From the NCBI GenBank assembly GCA_043228905.1, contig JBHGNT010000005.1, positions 20,088,001-20,152,000 of the forward strand: a stretch of DNA of 64,000 nt, given 5' to 3'. Under the pieces are notes generated by a model. It saw nothing but the letters and a program-made list of their open reading frames with translations, was not told the DNA's origin and searched no databases. The number at the start of each line of letters is the position of its first letter. Position 1 is the stretch's first letter. This stretch comes from Azolla caroliniana (taxonomy: Eukaryota > Polypodiophyta). This document shows positions 51,670 to 61,700 of the stretch, piece after piece. The position numbers were made by a program, and so were the translations under genes.

Positions 51670-52294
51670 GACCAAACACTCACGCAACTATTGACCACTC
51701 CGGGTTATGATTCCAAATCAATAGGGAAACAATAACAAAATGCAAAACAAGGACACGCGATATTTAACGTGGAAAACCCTAAATCGGGAAAAACCATGGG
51801 ACCCTCTGGGTACCAAAATTTCACTATAGTTCAAAGTGTGCGGACAGAAATAGCCTCCCTAGATCTCACTAGGGGAACATCAAAATCTCAAGGCCACAAC
51901 ATTTACACAATTTTCGTCTCACTAAGTGGACGGAACAAACAGAAATAGTAGAAAACCCAGAGAAATAAGACCTGGTTGGGATGATTGCCCACTTAGAGAT
52001 GATGGTGCCACAACACCTGCAAATCGTAGATTTTGAAGTCCCTTTGCCTTTCTACCGAGTCTTGCAAGAACGTTGTAGAGTTCACCTCTATCTTTTCTAT
52101 CTCTGTTGACCTCACACACACTACACGACACCACTGTTCATACATACGCTATATATGTTTACCATGACCAAGAAAAAACCTAACTTGGTTTTTGGCACTT
52201 CACCCATTTTTAGCCGTTTGACCCTTAGCCGGTTCTTAGCCGGCTTTCTACCCTTCCTTCTCCCATGTGGAGGGAAGCAAACAAAACGAATATA
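51670..52294 (-). repeat. LTR-like segment of the I/K copia type
   Basis: It contains the block AACGTGGAAAACCCTAAAT...GGGAAAAACCATGGG (51767-51800) found in the LTRs of I, K and the solo LTR, and a - strand TATA-like sequence near 52150 (+ strand GCTATATATG). Further right are GCCGG words as in those LTRs. The ends are not resolved; the right edge may abut the copia B LTR. Probably an old solo LTR. Confidence 0.5.
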
Positions 52295-52818
52295 TGTTAT
52301 GGACATCTATGATTTGAGGTTGAACATGTAGAACACAAACCATATGAAGGCTATTGAGAATGAAGCTCAACCTAGTCTAGTGTGTGAACACACATTTGAG
52401 AATCTATGAGCACTCAAAGGTCAAAAGTCACCACTACTCTCTAAACATTAACTATGTGTCATAGAATCATATTCTATGACACATAACTAATGAGTTCCAA
52501 ATTCCCCATGACTAACGAGTCTCCACATTCCCCAAGGTTCTAAAGAGAGAGTGTGTGTTATTGTGAATTAATGAAGAGAGAGGGTGACCTTATATAAAGC
52601 ACCCTCCTCCTACTTCATAAAGAGTCGGTTATCCTCCCTTATAATGCTACATATTTGTACATCATATTCTCCGTGTTAATATACATCTTCTTGAGTACTT
52701 CATTTCTTTTATCTATCTTGTGTTTCTCTCCTCTCCTCTCCTCTTTCCACAAACACACACACACACACACATAACACACATCTCTTCTGCTGCACACAAT
52801 CATATCCGATTCTTTACA
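52295..52818 (+). repeat. 5' LTR of copia B
   Basis: It is taken as TGTTATGG...TTCTTTACA directly before the PBS; TATA box CTTATATAAAGC at 52589-52600. The 3' end is firm because of the PBS, while the 5' end (52295) is inferred from the TG start. It includes a perfect 15-bp inverted repeat at 52453-52485 and CA repeats near 52757. Confidence 0.7.
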
Positions 52819-52830
52819 TGGTATCAAAGC
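52819..52830 (+). other. Primer binding site of copia B
   Basis: TGGTATCAAAGC: the initiator tRNA-Met complement with one change (A for G at position 9). Confidence 0.88.
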
Positions 52831-52975
52831 GATTTGGTAGCTCGATCTAGCCCATCCATATGTGGTGTGTCCTACATTGATGTTCAAGAAGAATCGACTC
52901 ATCGTTATCGTAGTGTCACTACATAGCTTGTGCTCAAGAGAGAAGGAAAAGAAGAAGTAAATCTACATCGACATA

Positions 52976-53760
52976 ATGAATACTCAAATGGGTAGTGCTC
53001 TTCTTAGCGAGAAGTTGGACAGAAACAACTTTGCATCTTGGGAGTATAAGATGCACCAATATCTTGTTGGCCAAGGCTATTGGGGCTACATTCAAGTAGC
53101 ACAAGAAAACAAACTTGACCCAAAGGAATGCGACTACTCAACATGGGAGCAAGCAGCAAGTCAAGTGATGTATCATTTGGCAACATGTGTCCATGATCAC
53201 CTGCTTGGCTACATTCGAGAAGCCAAGATGTCGAAGGAAGCATGGGAGAATCTAAGGAAGATTTTCGCGGCCAACACAACCGCAATGAAGCTTCAACTCC
53301 ACCAAGAGTTTAACAACATCAAACAAAGGGATATGTCCATCACAAGCTACACCTTGAAGATCAAGGAGCTTTGTGACTCGCTCAGCTCAATACGCGTCAA
53401 CGGAGGATGATGAGATGGTGAAAATATGCCTAGGCAGCCTCGCACCACGGCCTCAATGAGAACCATCATTCTAGTAAGGGAGAATCCTCCCTCTTTCTTC
53501 GATCTTCAATTAGTGTTGTTTGAAGAAAACCATGTTCGAACAAGGAGCAACACCTCGAAAGGCCACATGCTCTACACACACTCAGGAAAAGGACGTTGTC
53601 CAACCTATGAAAACAACTTGCAATTTCGGGAAGAAAGCGGAAACAATAGAGGAATGTTAGGAAGAAGGGGGAGCTTCCATGTTGGTCCAAGCCGACAAAA
53701 CTCAATCGAGTGCGGATATTGCGGCAAGATCGGCCACCACGAAGAAGAGTGCTGAAAGAA
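52976..53760 (+). pseudogene. gag of copia B (broken)
   Basis: ATG 52976 opens 144 codons (LDRNNFASWEYKMHQYL, WEQAASQVMYHLATC, SKEAWENLRKIF), ending at a TGA near 53408 after a small deletion relative to A. The C-terminal half, in the frame from 53426, carries an intact zinc knuckle C-G-Y-C-GKIG-H-HEEE-C at 53711-53752. This copy's N-terminal half is better preserved than A's. Confidence 0.86.
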
Positions 53761-53869
53761 GACGCGTGAGTCGGCTTCCACAAGCCAACAACTCACCAAT
53801 TACGCCACCAACTCCAACTATGAAGACCATTCTGGAATGTTCTTGACGAGGCATAGAGAAAAATCTATG

Positions 53870-55240
53870 TCGGCTTCTATGTATGGTTCGTCGACTCCGG
53901 TGCTTCGAATCATATGACGTCTCATGAGGAATGGTTCTGAGACTTATGAGAGCCGAATCAAGTCGGCTATGTTGAGACTAGAGACGACATTACTCATCCG
54001 ATTCGGCATATCGGTAATGTCCCATTCGGGAAAGAGGGCAACCAAACATACATTAAGAATGTCTTGCATGTACTGACCACCATGAAGAATTTGGTCTCCG
54101 TCAGCCAAATTGTGGAGCAAGGCATGCAAGTTCGATTCAACCAAGGTGGTTGCTTCATAGAAAAAGAGGGCTGACTCATCACTCGTGGACGAAGAGAAGG
54201 CCGAATGTTCATTCTCGATTCGCACGAGATGAAATCGGCCATGTTTGCAAAAGGCACCTTGAAAGCCGACACCGACATAGAGGTATGACATAAGAGATTC
54301 AGCCATATCAACCTCCAAAAGCTCAAGGGATGCAATAAAAAGGAATCTTCATCGGGCTCTTGACTTTCAAAGAGAAAGAGATTGAAGGCATATGTGCAGC
54401 TTGCCAATTCAGCAAGCAACACCGGCACCTATTCCTGAAAGAGAGGAACGTGAGCAAATGCATACTAGATGTAATACGTTCCGACGTATGGGGACCGGCT
54501 CAGACAACTACATTCGATGGATGTTGATATTACGTGACCTTTATCGACGACTTCTCCAGGCACACTGATCTACCCCATGCGGCAAAAGAGCGAAGTGTTC
54601 GAACACTTCCAAAAATTTAAGAATGAAGTCGAGAAAGCACAAGTCAACATGTCCAATGTCTTTGGTCAGATGGAGGCAAGGAATAATTCTCCGATGCATT
54701 CACTACATACCTTCAGCAAGAAGGAATCCTATAAGAATTTTCGTGGTGACATACACCGCAACAGAATGGAGTGGCCGAACGCAAAAATCGGCACATCCTC
54801 GAAGTAGCATGGGCCATCCTAAATGAGAAGCACATGCCGAAGTAGCAAATACTACCGTCTACCTCATGAACTGGTGCACAACATCCGGAGTGCACGAGGT
54901 TACCCCACACGAAAAGTACTATGGAAAGAAGCCAGATCTATCCCATGTTAAGATATTCGGCTCACTTGCATACGTGCACATCCCCGATGAGAAGCGGCAA
55001 AAGCTAGATTCCAAGTTGGAGAAATGTATCCTCGTAGGATACTCACTAGAGCAAAAGGGGTAAAAATGCTTCAACCCCTCTACTCGGAAGGTTCGTGTGA
55101 GTCGAGATGTAGTCTTTGATGAATCAACATCTTGGTACGAACCCGAGCCGATTCCTCATGAACCATCTACGAACGACCTTGACAACACAAAAGACGATGA
55201 TCAACTAAGGTCAATACATGAGTAGAGTATGATCTCAACT
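53870..55240 (+). pseudogene. protease-integrase of copia B (broken)
   Basis: The protease site WFVDSGASNHMTSHEEW is intact at about 53885, unlike A, but is followed by a stop in place of an expected Trp codon (about 53938). The GAG-pre-integrase and integrase core (about 54290-54830) have several frameshifts. The integrase C-terminus (KPDLSHVKIFGSLAYVHIPDEKR, KCILVGYSLEQKG) is open at 54866-55063. Confidence 0.82.
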
Positions 55241-55933
55241 AAGAATATCTCAGCCGAGTTCGAAGATGGACAAAGGGAAGGCCAAAATGGTAGAGTATGA
55301 AGATGATCTATTCGACGACAATGAGTCGGCTCACTCACTCGACAATGAATATAATAGCTTTGATGTGACACTTATGAGGTCACTAGGAGTAAAGAAAGCA
55401 CTCACATCAGCAAATGAAAAACCCTGTCGCTCCACTCGAGAGACAAATCCAGTTAGTCGATTCGGCTACAACAACTATATGGCATATCACTATGCCTTTA
55501 TGATGAAAGTGACAACAGTTCATGAATTGGAAAAAGTTTTCGAGGTAGCCAAGGATCCACGATGGGTCGAAGCAATGAACGAGGAGATACGGGCACTATG
55601 CAAGAATGAAACATGGGATCTCGTTCCCCACTCATCTACAAAGTGAAGTATAATGTTGACGGCTCCATCAACTGCTACAAAGCTCAACTTGTAGCGAAAG
55701 GATACGCACAAACACATGGAGTCGACTATGAAGAGACCTTTGCCCCGATGGCAAAGATGACGACTATGTGTACCGTGATTGCACTTGCAGCGGCAAAAGG
55801 GTGGTACCTCCACCAAATGGATGTCAAGAACACCTTTCTTCAAGGTGAATTAGAAGAGGTGTACATGGTACAACCACCCGGCTTTGAATCCAGCATCCAT
55901 CCAAAACAATCTGTTCGCCTAAGAGGAGTATGA
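55241..55933 (+). pseudogene. linker and truncated reverse transcriptase of copia B
   Basis: The linker encodes a charged stretch (55266-55646), then RT begins: [66 protein letters not shown]. It ends at 55933, before the catalytic YVDD. A short deletion near 55630 joins two frames. Confidence 0.82.
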
Positions 55934-56440
55934 TCCGGAGGCGGAGGTGTGAAACGGAAAGAGATAAAGACGGATAATAATAATATATTATAGATAAATA
56001 GTATTAAGGAAGTGACGGATCCAGATAAAGCTATTTTGAGCTATTAAAGCTATTATAACGATTAAACCTATTAGAGCTATTTGAGGTATTACCCACTTAT
56101 TAAGCTAAATACTTATTCAAAGTACATTTTATCAAGTATTTTAGCTATTAGAGCTATTGCCCACTAATGTATGTGCCTCTTATGCATGGGTGACACTTGG
56201 CACTCATACACCCACCTTCCTCATGTATAAAAAGGGGAAGAGTAACCTTATCAAGGGGGGAATAACAATAGATGTCAAATGATTGTAATCAGCTAGAAAA
56301 GAAATACTATTGTAATAATCTTGGAAAGATCAATACAAGCTATTTTTGTTTCTCCTCTTTCTTTGACAAGAAGCCTGATGCTTACTTCCTAGATTCACAT
56401 TTCCTTTTTCCGTTGCATGTGTAGGTCGTGATCAACATCA
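55934..56440 (+). repeat. LTR-like sequence (probable solo LTR)
   Basis: It lies at the break of copia B. It has a TATA-like CATGTATAAAAAGGGG at 56222-56237, followed by AT-rich sequence and a 3' part typical of plant LTRs, ending near GATCAACATCA (about 56440). AGCTATT words are repeated at 56030-56160. The ends and family are not resolved and no target duplication was found. Confidence 0.4.
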
Positions 56441-56595
56441 CATCGCTAACCCTATTCCTATCTTTATCACCATTATCATTAACCCTAACCCTAACCCTAC
56501 AACAAGAGAGAGAGCTCGGCACTCAAACCGTCAGCACTTCGTACTCCAAAACACGGATCCCTTGCACAGTCTTCTCTCCCTCCTTTTATAGCTCA

Positions 56596-56651
<56 letters not shown>

Positions 56652-56786
56652 TTACATCAAGTTGTTAAGACAACCGCTTCAGACCGAGATTTCCCTCGAT
56701 TCCCTCCATGAGATATTTCTATTATTCTCTATGCATGTGGCCCTTAAAGTACCAGTCAATCACACCTACCTAGTATTCCACAACAC
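56441..56786 (-). repeat. GA-repeat-rich LTR-like stretch
   Basis: It holds three CCCTAA units (56473-56490), a - strand TATA-like GCTATAAAAGG (56583-56593), and a long (GA)n run (56598-56650). The pattern (TATA then CT/GA run) recalls LTRs in this window, but no partner copy was found. Confidence 0.35.
56598..56650. repeat. (GA)n microsatellite, about 26 units
   Basis: An uninterrupted AG repeat followed by atgttacat. Confidence 0.95.
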
Positions 56787-56929
56787 TTAACTAACACCAT
56801 GGTATTTACACACATTTGTATAGAAAGACATATTTTGAGTGCATTCATGCACGTTTGACCCCTTTTTCTCCTCGTAGCCGGAATTCCTCACGACACCGCT
56901 TGTGCCACAGGTCGATATCTGATTCGACC

Positions 56930-57119
56930 TTCTGACCTTTTGCAAATCTTCATGTGCATTACCTCCCAAGTCGGGAGCATCTATCTTGTCTGGTCTTGCA
57001 TCTCCAAACTGTACCGGCAGCCAGAGATCTTTGACCACCAACATGTCCCTCATCTTCGACTTCCATACTAGGTAGTTGGAGCCGGTGAGCTTGAACATGC
57101 CGCTGAATGGATCTTCCAT
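56930..57119 (-). pseudogene. gag N-terminus of copia I (truncated)
   Basis: From ATG 57119 it encodes MFKLTGSNYLVWKSKMRDML and KDLWLPVQFGDARPDKIDA, a classical copia gag start. A frameshift near residue 51 moves the next segment (WEVMHMKICK) to another frame, and stops follow. Confidence 0.78.
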
Positions 57120-57131
57120 GCTTTGATACCA
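57120..57131 (-). other. Primer binding site of copia I
   Basis: On the - strand TGGTATCAAAGC, three bases beyond the LTR, one base before the gag ATG. Confidence 0.85.
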
Positions 57132-57134
57132 GAT

Positions 57135-57684
57135 TGATAGAAATAGGGCTCATCCACAACCGAGTTCCACAATGTAAATGGGAGATTGAACAGAAAGTAA
57201 CAATGCACTTAACAAGATAGAAGAAATGACATCAAATGTTAACGTGGAAAACCCTAATTGGGAAAAACCATGGGAGCCCACAAGCTCCAACTATCACTAT
57301 GAGAGAAAGATACTACAATGTGAGACTCTGAAGCAACGACCTCAAGCTCTGTCTTCGTCAACCGGCGGTTACAACAAAAAATGCTTAAATTTTGTTTCTC
57401 TCTCTCTCTTTGTATGACAATAAGAATAATTACAACAACACTCTCAACAGTATTGCCCTAGTTATATTTATACTTATATAACTTTGGGGCTATTTACAAA
57501 TATGGCCTCAATGGCACATAGTAACATATTTACCAATATGGCTCTTCTCATGGTTCACATCCGATCCGGCCGGACCCCTTATGGATCCATCCGGTCCAGC
57601 TTTCGGATATCCTTCCGAGTGCATCTGATGCGGCTCCTTGCTTCGGCTCTTCCTACCCTATCCGAAGGGACCAGATTCCCAACA
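57135..57684 (-). repeat. 5' LTR of copia I
   Basis: 550 bp, on the - strand TGTTGGGAATCTGGTCCC...TTTCTATCA. The shared hairpin block lies at 57243-57272, TATA-like (+ strand TATATTTATACTTATATAAC) at about 57464-57483, and CCGG-rich words near the U3 end (57560-57600). Confidence 0.85.
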
Positions 57685-58055
57685 GATGAGAGAGACAGAT
57701 CCAACGACCTCCCACATTAACACCTTCAGTCGGGTGTTATCCGAACTGTCCTCCCAAGGGATTAACTTCAAAGAAGAAGTGAAAGCCCTTGCCTTACTTT
57801 TGAGCTTGCTGGCGATCTGGGAGGTATTCTGCACTACTTTCGCCAATAGCTGTCCAAAGCTGAATTTGGACGAAACAATCGGACAAGTCCTCACTGAGGA
57901 TATCCGACGAAAATCGGACAACTCGGCAAAAGCCCACTACTCGACCAAGCAAGCCGAAAGAACCGACCGAAGAACTAGTAAGTCAAGGAGGATCTATAAT
58001 CGACAATGGTCAAAGTTGAGGAATAGTCGATCAAGTACTTTCTGCACTCATTGCA
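57685..58055 (+). pseudogene. gag fragment of copia J, up to the K insertion
   Basis: The + frame 57638-58060 encodes LPHINTFSRVLSELSSQGIN, LDETIGQVLTEDIRRKS and an Arg/Ser-rich stretch, ending in the first half of a zinc knuckle (CTHC, 58043-58054). It stops there because K is inserted. The knuckle's second half lies at 63470-63511. Confidence 0.85.
58051..58055. repeat. Target-site duplication of copia K, left
   Basis: TTGCA, repeated exactly at 63465-63469. Confidence 0.95.
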
Positions 58056-58702
58056 TGTAAAAACAGTGCTCGGCCACAACCGAGGAATGGGATCAACTCA
58101 CAAAAAAACAGGAAATACAAAATGCACAAAACAATAGAGAGAAAGGTACACTGGATGTTTTACGTGGAAAACCCTAAATGGGAAAAACCACGGGAGTCCT
58201 CAAACTCCAACTATCACTATGAACAGGGATGTACACTGGTGAAGCTACAAGGCAACAACCTTGAGCTCACTGTCTTCGCCACAGGCGGCGGCAATACACA
58301 GAGGCAACGACCTCTTCGTCTCTCTCTCTCTCTCTCTCTCGGCTGCTCTCACTTCGCATGAAAAATTAAGCAACAACATAAACTGTTTGCCCTAAGTCAT
58401 ATTTATACACATATGACTTTCGGGCTATTTACAAATATAGCCTCAAGGGCTCTTGGCAAACATATTCACAAATATGTCCCCGCATCCGGATCTCCCTCCG
58501 GGTACATTCGTCATCCGGCTCCGTAACCGGGGTCTTCAGCATCCGGCTCCGTAGCCGGGGTATTCATCATCCGGCTCCGTAGCCGGGGTCTTCAGCATCC
58601 GGCTCCGTAGCCAGGGTCTTCGTCATCCGGCTCCGTAACCGCAACCGGGCTTGCCGTCATTCATCTCCGGACATCCCATCCGGAGGGACCGAAATCCCAA
58701 CA
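58056..58702 (-). repeat. 3' LTR of copia K
   Basis: 647 bp, on the - strand TGTTGGGATTTCGGTCCC...TTTTTACA. Elements: five 28-bp hairpin repeats in U3 (58512-58645), TATA region (+ strand CATATTTATACACATATG, about 58398-58415), CT run 58318-58340, hairpin block 58163-58192. Confidence 0.96.
58512..58645 (-). promoter_or_regulatory. Tandem hairpin repeats in U3 of copia K
   Basis: Five units of about 28 bp (catccggctccgtagccgg, ggtcttcag), each with the inverted repeat CCGGCT-CCGT-AGCCGG, lie upstream of the TATA region in element sense. The same array is at 63274-63407 in the 5' LTR. Repeated U3 boxes act as enhancers in characterised plant copia elements such as Tnt1; that role here is inferred. 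Confidence 0.55.
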
Positions 58703-58713
58703 AACTCCCCCTT
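58703..58713 (-). other. Polypurine tract of copia K
   Basis: On the - strand AAGGGGGAGTT directly before the 3' LTR start TGTTGGG. It overlaps the last base of the polyprotein stop codon. Confidence 0.88.
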
Positions 58714-61700
58714 CACTTCGGCATGGGATGTCTCTCCAATCCGATCCTCTTCCGGCATGCTTCCAGCTTGTCGGGTGTGAGCACTTTGGTCAGCATATCT
58801 GAGCCGTTCTCGTCCGTGTGGATCTTCGTCAGCACGAACTCCTGGTCTTCTATCCTTTCCCGGATCCAGTGATATCTTCGCTGGATGTGCTTCGTCCGGG
58901 AGTGATAGGCCGCGTTCTTCGCAAGGTGGATGGCACTCTGACTGTCGCAGTAGAGTCGGTACTCCTCCTGCCGGATACCGAGCTCTCTAATGAAGTCCTT
59001 CATCCATATCATTTCCTTGCCGGCTTCAACAGCCGCCATGTACTCCGCCTCCGTGGTTGACAACGCAACCGTCTTCTGAAGCCTCGACTGCCACGAAACA
59101 GCTCCCCCTGTATACGTCATCACATACCCTGATGTGGACCGGCTGGTATCTACATCAGCCAACATATCCGAATCGGTAAAGCCGTCGAGTTCGGGCTTAC
59201 CGGAGCCGAATCGGAGGCATACGTTTGCCGTGCCCTTCAGGTATCGGAGTATCCACTTGACCGCGTTCCAGTGCTCCTTGCCGGGATTGCTCATGTACTG
59301 GCTCACCACTCCGACTGCGTATCCTATGTCCGGTCTTGTACACACCATTGCGTACATCAAGCTTCCAACGGCAGAGGCATATGGTACTTTCATCATGTCC
59401 TCCTTCTCAGCCTTTGTCTTGGGACTTTGCTTGCTAGACAACTTGCAGTTTGTCGGGAGGGTTGACCCGACCGGTCTTGCTTCCGACATGTTGAACCGGT
59501 GAAGCACCTTTGTCACGTACTTCTCCTGTGACAGCCACAACTGCTTCTTCTTCCGGTCCCGGATGATGTGCATCCCTAGTATTTGCCTCGCCGGACCCAG
59601 GTCCTTCATTGAGAAGGTTTGGTGAAGCGCTTTCTTCAGTGTCTGTATCTTGACCCGGTCCCGTCCGACGATCAACATGTCGTCCACGTATAGGAGGAGT
59701 ATTAGAGAGTCTCCTCCTTCGAACTTCTTCACAAACACGCAGTGATCGGGCTGCGTTTTGTGGTACCCTTCGTCGGTCATGAAGGAGTCGAACTTCCGGT
59801 ACCATTGCCGGGGAGCCTGCTTCAGTCCGTAAAGACTCTTCTTCAACCGGCATACCAGGTGCTCCTTCCCTTTCTTCTCGAATCCCTCCGGTTGCTGCAT
59901 GTAGATCTCTTCTTCGAGGTCACCGTGAAGGAATGCCGTCTTCACGTCCATCTGTTCTACCTCGAGGTCCATGCTTGCCGCTATGCTCAGCAAAGTCCGG
60001 ATGGAGGTCATCTTCACTACCGGGGCAAATATCTCGTCGAAGTCGACGCCCTTCTTCTGCTGAAACCCCTTCACCACGATCCTGGCTTTGTATCTCGGGG
60101 GGTTTCCGGCATCTCCCGGTTTCAGCTTGAACACCCACTTGTTTCGAAGTGCCCGCTTTCCTTTCGGCAACTCCACAAGTTCATATGTGTGGTTCTCATG
60201 CAGGGAATCCATCTCGTCCTGCATGGCACTCAACCACCTGCGGCTCTGGGTGTCGTGCTTTGCTTCTTCAAAGCTCTCCGGCTCCCCCTCGTCGGTTAGC
60301 AGTACGTGCTCTGGTTCCGGAAATCTCCGGGGGGCCCTTCTCTCTCTTAGAGGATATCTCCGTTCGGGAGCTTCGGTAACCGGTTGCTCCGTTTCCTCTT
60401 CATCCGAATCTATTTCGGGATCGGGGCCGGTTCCGGTATCAGTTTCATCTTCCTCGGCCGGTTCTGTTTCTTCACCGTCTTCGGCCGGATCCTCGAGTGC
60501 TAACCGGTCCCTTGCCGGTCGGGACTGCTCCTCGTAGAGTTTATCCTCACCGGTCGACTTGGAGCTCTTCATCTTCTTCTCCGACTCCCAGTCGGCGAGT
60601 GTCTTGTCCTCCATGAAGATGATATCTCGACTCCTGAATATCTTCTTGTCGACCGGGTCCCATACTCGGTAGCCGAACTCGTCGTCACCGTAACCGAGGA
60701 ATATGCATGGCCGGGTCTTTGGATCTAGCTTTCCTCTCCAGTCCTTTGCCACATGCACGTATGCGAGACACCCGAACACCTTCAGATGCCAGTAGGATAC
60801 TTCCCTACCGGTCCACACTCTCTGCGGCGTGTCTCCGTCCAAAGGTACTGAGGGTGATCTGTTTATCACGTACGTCGCCGTCGACATTGCCTCAGCCCAA
60901 AATCCCTTGGGTAATTTCGCATGCGCCAGCATACTCCGGACCCTCTCCATTATGGTCCGGTTCATCCTCTCGGCCAGCCCGTTCAGTTCCGGCGTCTTCG
61001 GCACAGTAAACTCGAGCCGGATTCCCTTCGAGCGACAGTACTCCTGGAACTGCCCCCGGTATTCCCCTCCGTTATCCGCTCGTATCGCTTTCAGCTTCTT
61101 GCCGGATTCTCTTTCCACTCTCGCGTGGAGTTCTTTGAAGACGGACAACACTTGGTCCTTTGTCTTCAACGGTGCCGTCCACAGCTTCCGGATGTGATCA
61201 TCAATGAATGTCACGAAGTACTGGGCTCCGCCATGTGACTTCGTTTCTACCTGACACACATCAGTGTGCACCAGCTCCAATGGTGCACTACGTCTCGTCG
61301 GTGGCCTTGAGTGGAAGGAGGTCCGGTTTTGCTTACCGGCCAGGCAGTCGGTGCACTTCTCCAGGTGCACATGCTTCACTGGAATAAGGTTGTCTTCTGC
61401 AAGCCTCTTCATCCCCTTCTCACTCATGTGGCACAGTCTTTTGTGCCACAGCTCACCGGCAGTGTCGGCTGCCACGTTCAGCTCTTCCGGACATAATCGG
61501 GCATTCATCAGGTACAGAGTGTTGACCTTCCGGGCCCGAGCCACTATCAGGCTCCCTTTGCTGAACTTCATGACACCGTTCCGGATGCTACCCGTGTAGC
61601 CTTCATCGTCTAGCCTCTCGGCCGAAATCAGGTTCAATCGAACCTCCGGAACGTGTCGAACATCCTTCAGCAGCATCTTGCATCCGGTTGATGTCATCAA

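Larger units (their letters stand above)
52295..55933 (+). mobile_element. Ty1/copia element B, 5' LTR to RT, 3' truncated
   Basis: Same family as A: the leader, gag, protease, integrase and RT align along their lengths. 5' LTR 52295-52818, PBS 52819-52830, gag from 52976. Coding sequence stops abruptly in RT (GFESSIHPKQSVRL, 55933), with RT's YVDD, RNase H and the 3' LTR missing. Internal deletions and stops abound. The downstream neighbour is an unrelated LTR-like sequence. Confidence 0.88.
56787..57684 (-). mobile_element. Copia element I: 5' LTR, PBS and gag start only
   Basis: On the - strand, 5' LTR 57684-57135, PBS 57131-57120 and the gag ATG at 57119 are in correct order. Coding sequence decays after about 50 codons and the rest of the element is absent. 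The LTR is related to those of K and the solo LTR at 6992. Its outer edge touches the gag fragment of J exactly at 57684/57685, so it probably inserted into J before a deletion removed both left halves. Confidence 0.75.

Noticed and set aside
56473-56490. CCCTAA repeats as an interstitial telomere tract
   Set aside because: Only about three units, not the usual plant CCCTAAA type, and inside an LTR-like stretch; too short to support.
58122-58361. 79-codon frame, identical at 62884-63123
   Set aside because: It lies inside the two LTRs of K; the duplication reflects the LTR pair, not a gene family.
58512-58645. Regularly spaced repeats as a CRISPR array
   Set aside because: Units are directly adjacent without unique spacers, in a plant LTR.
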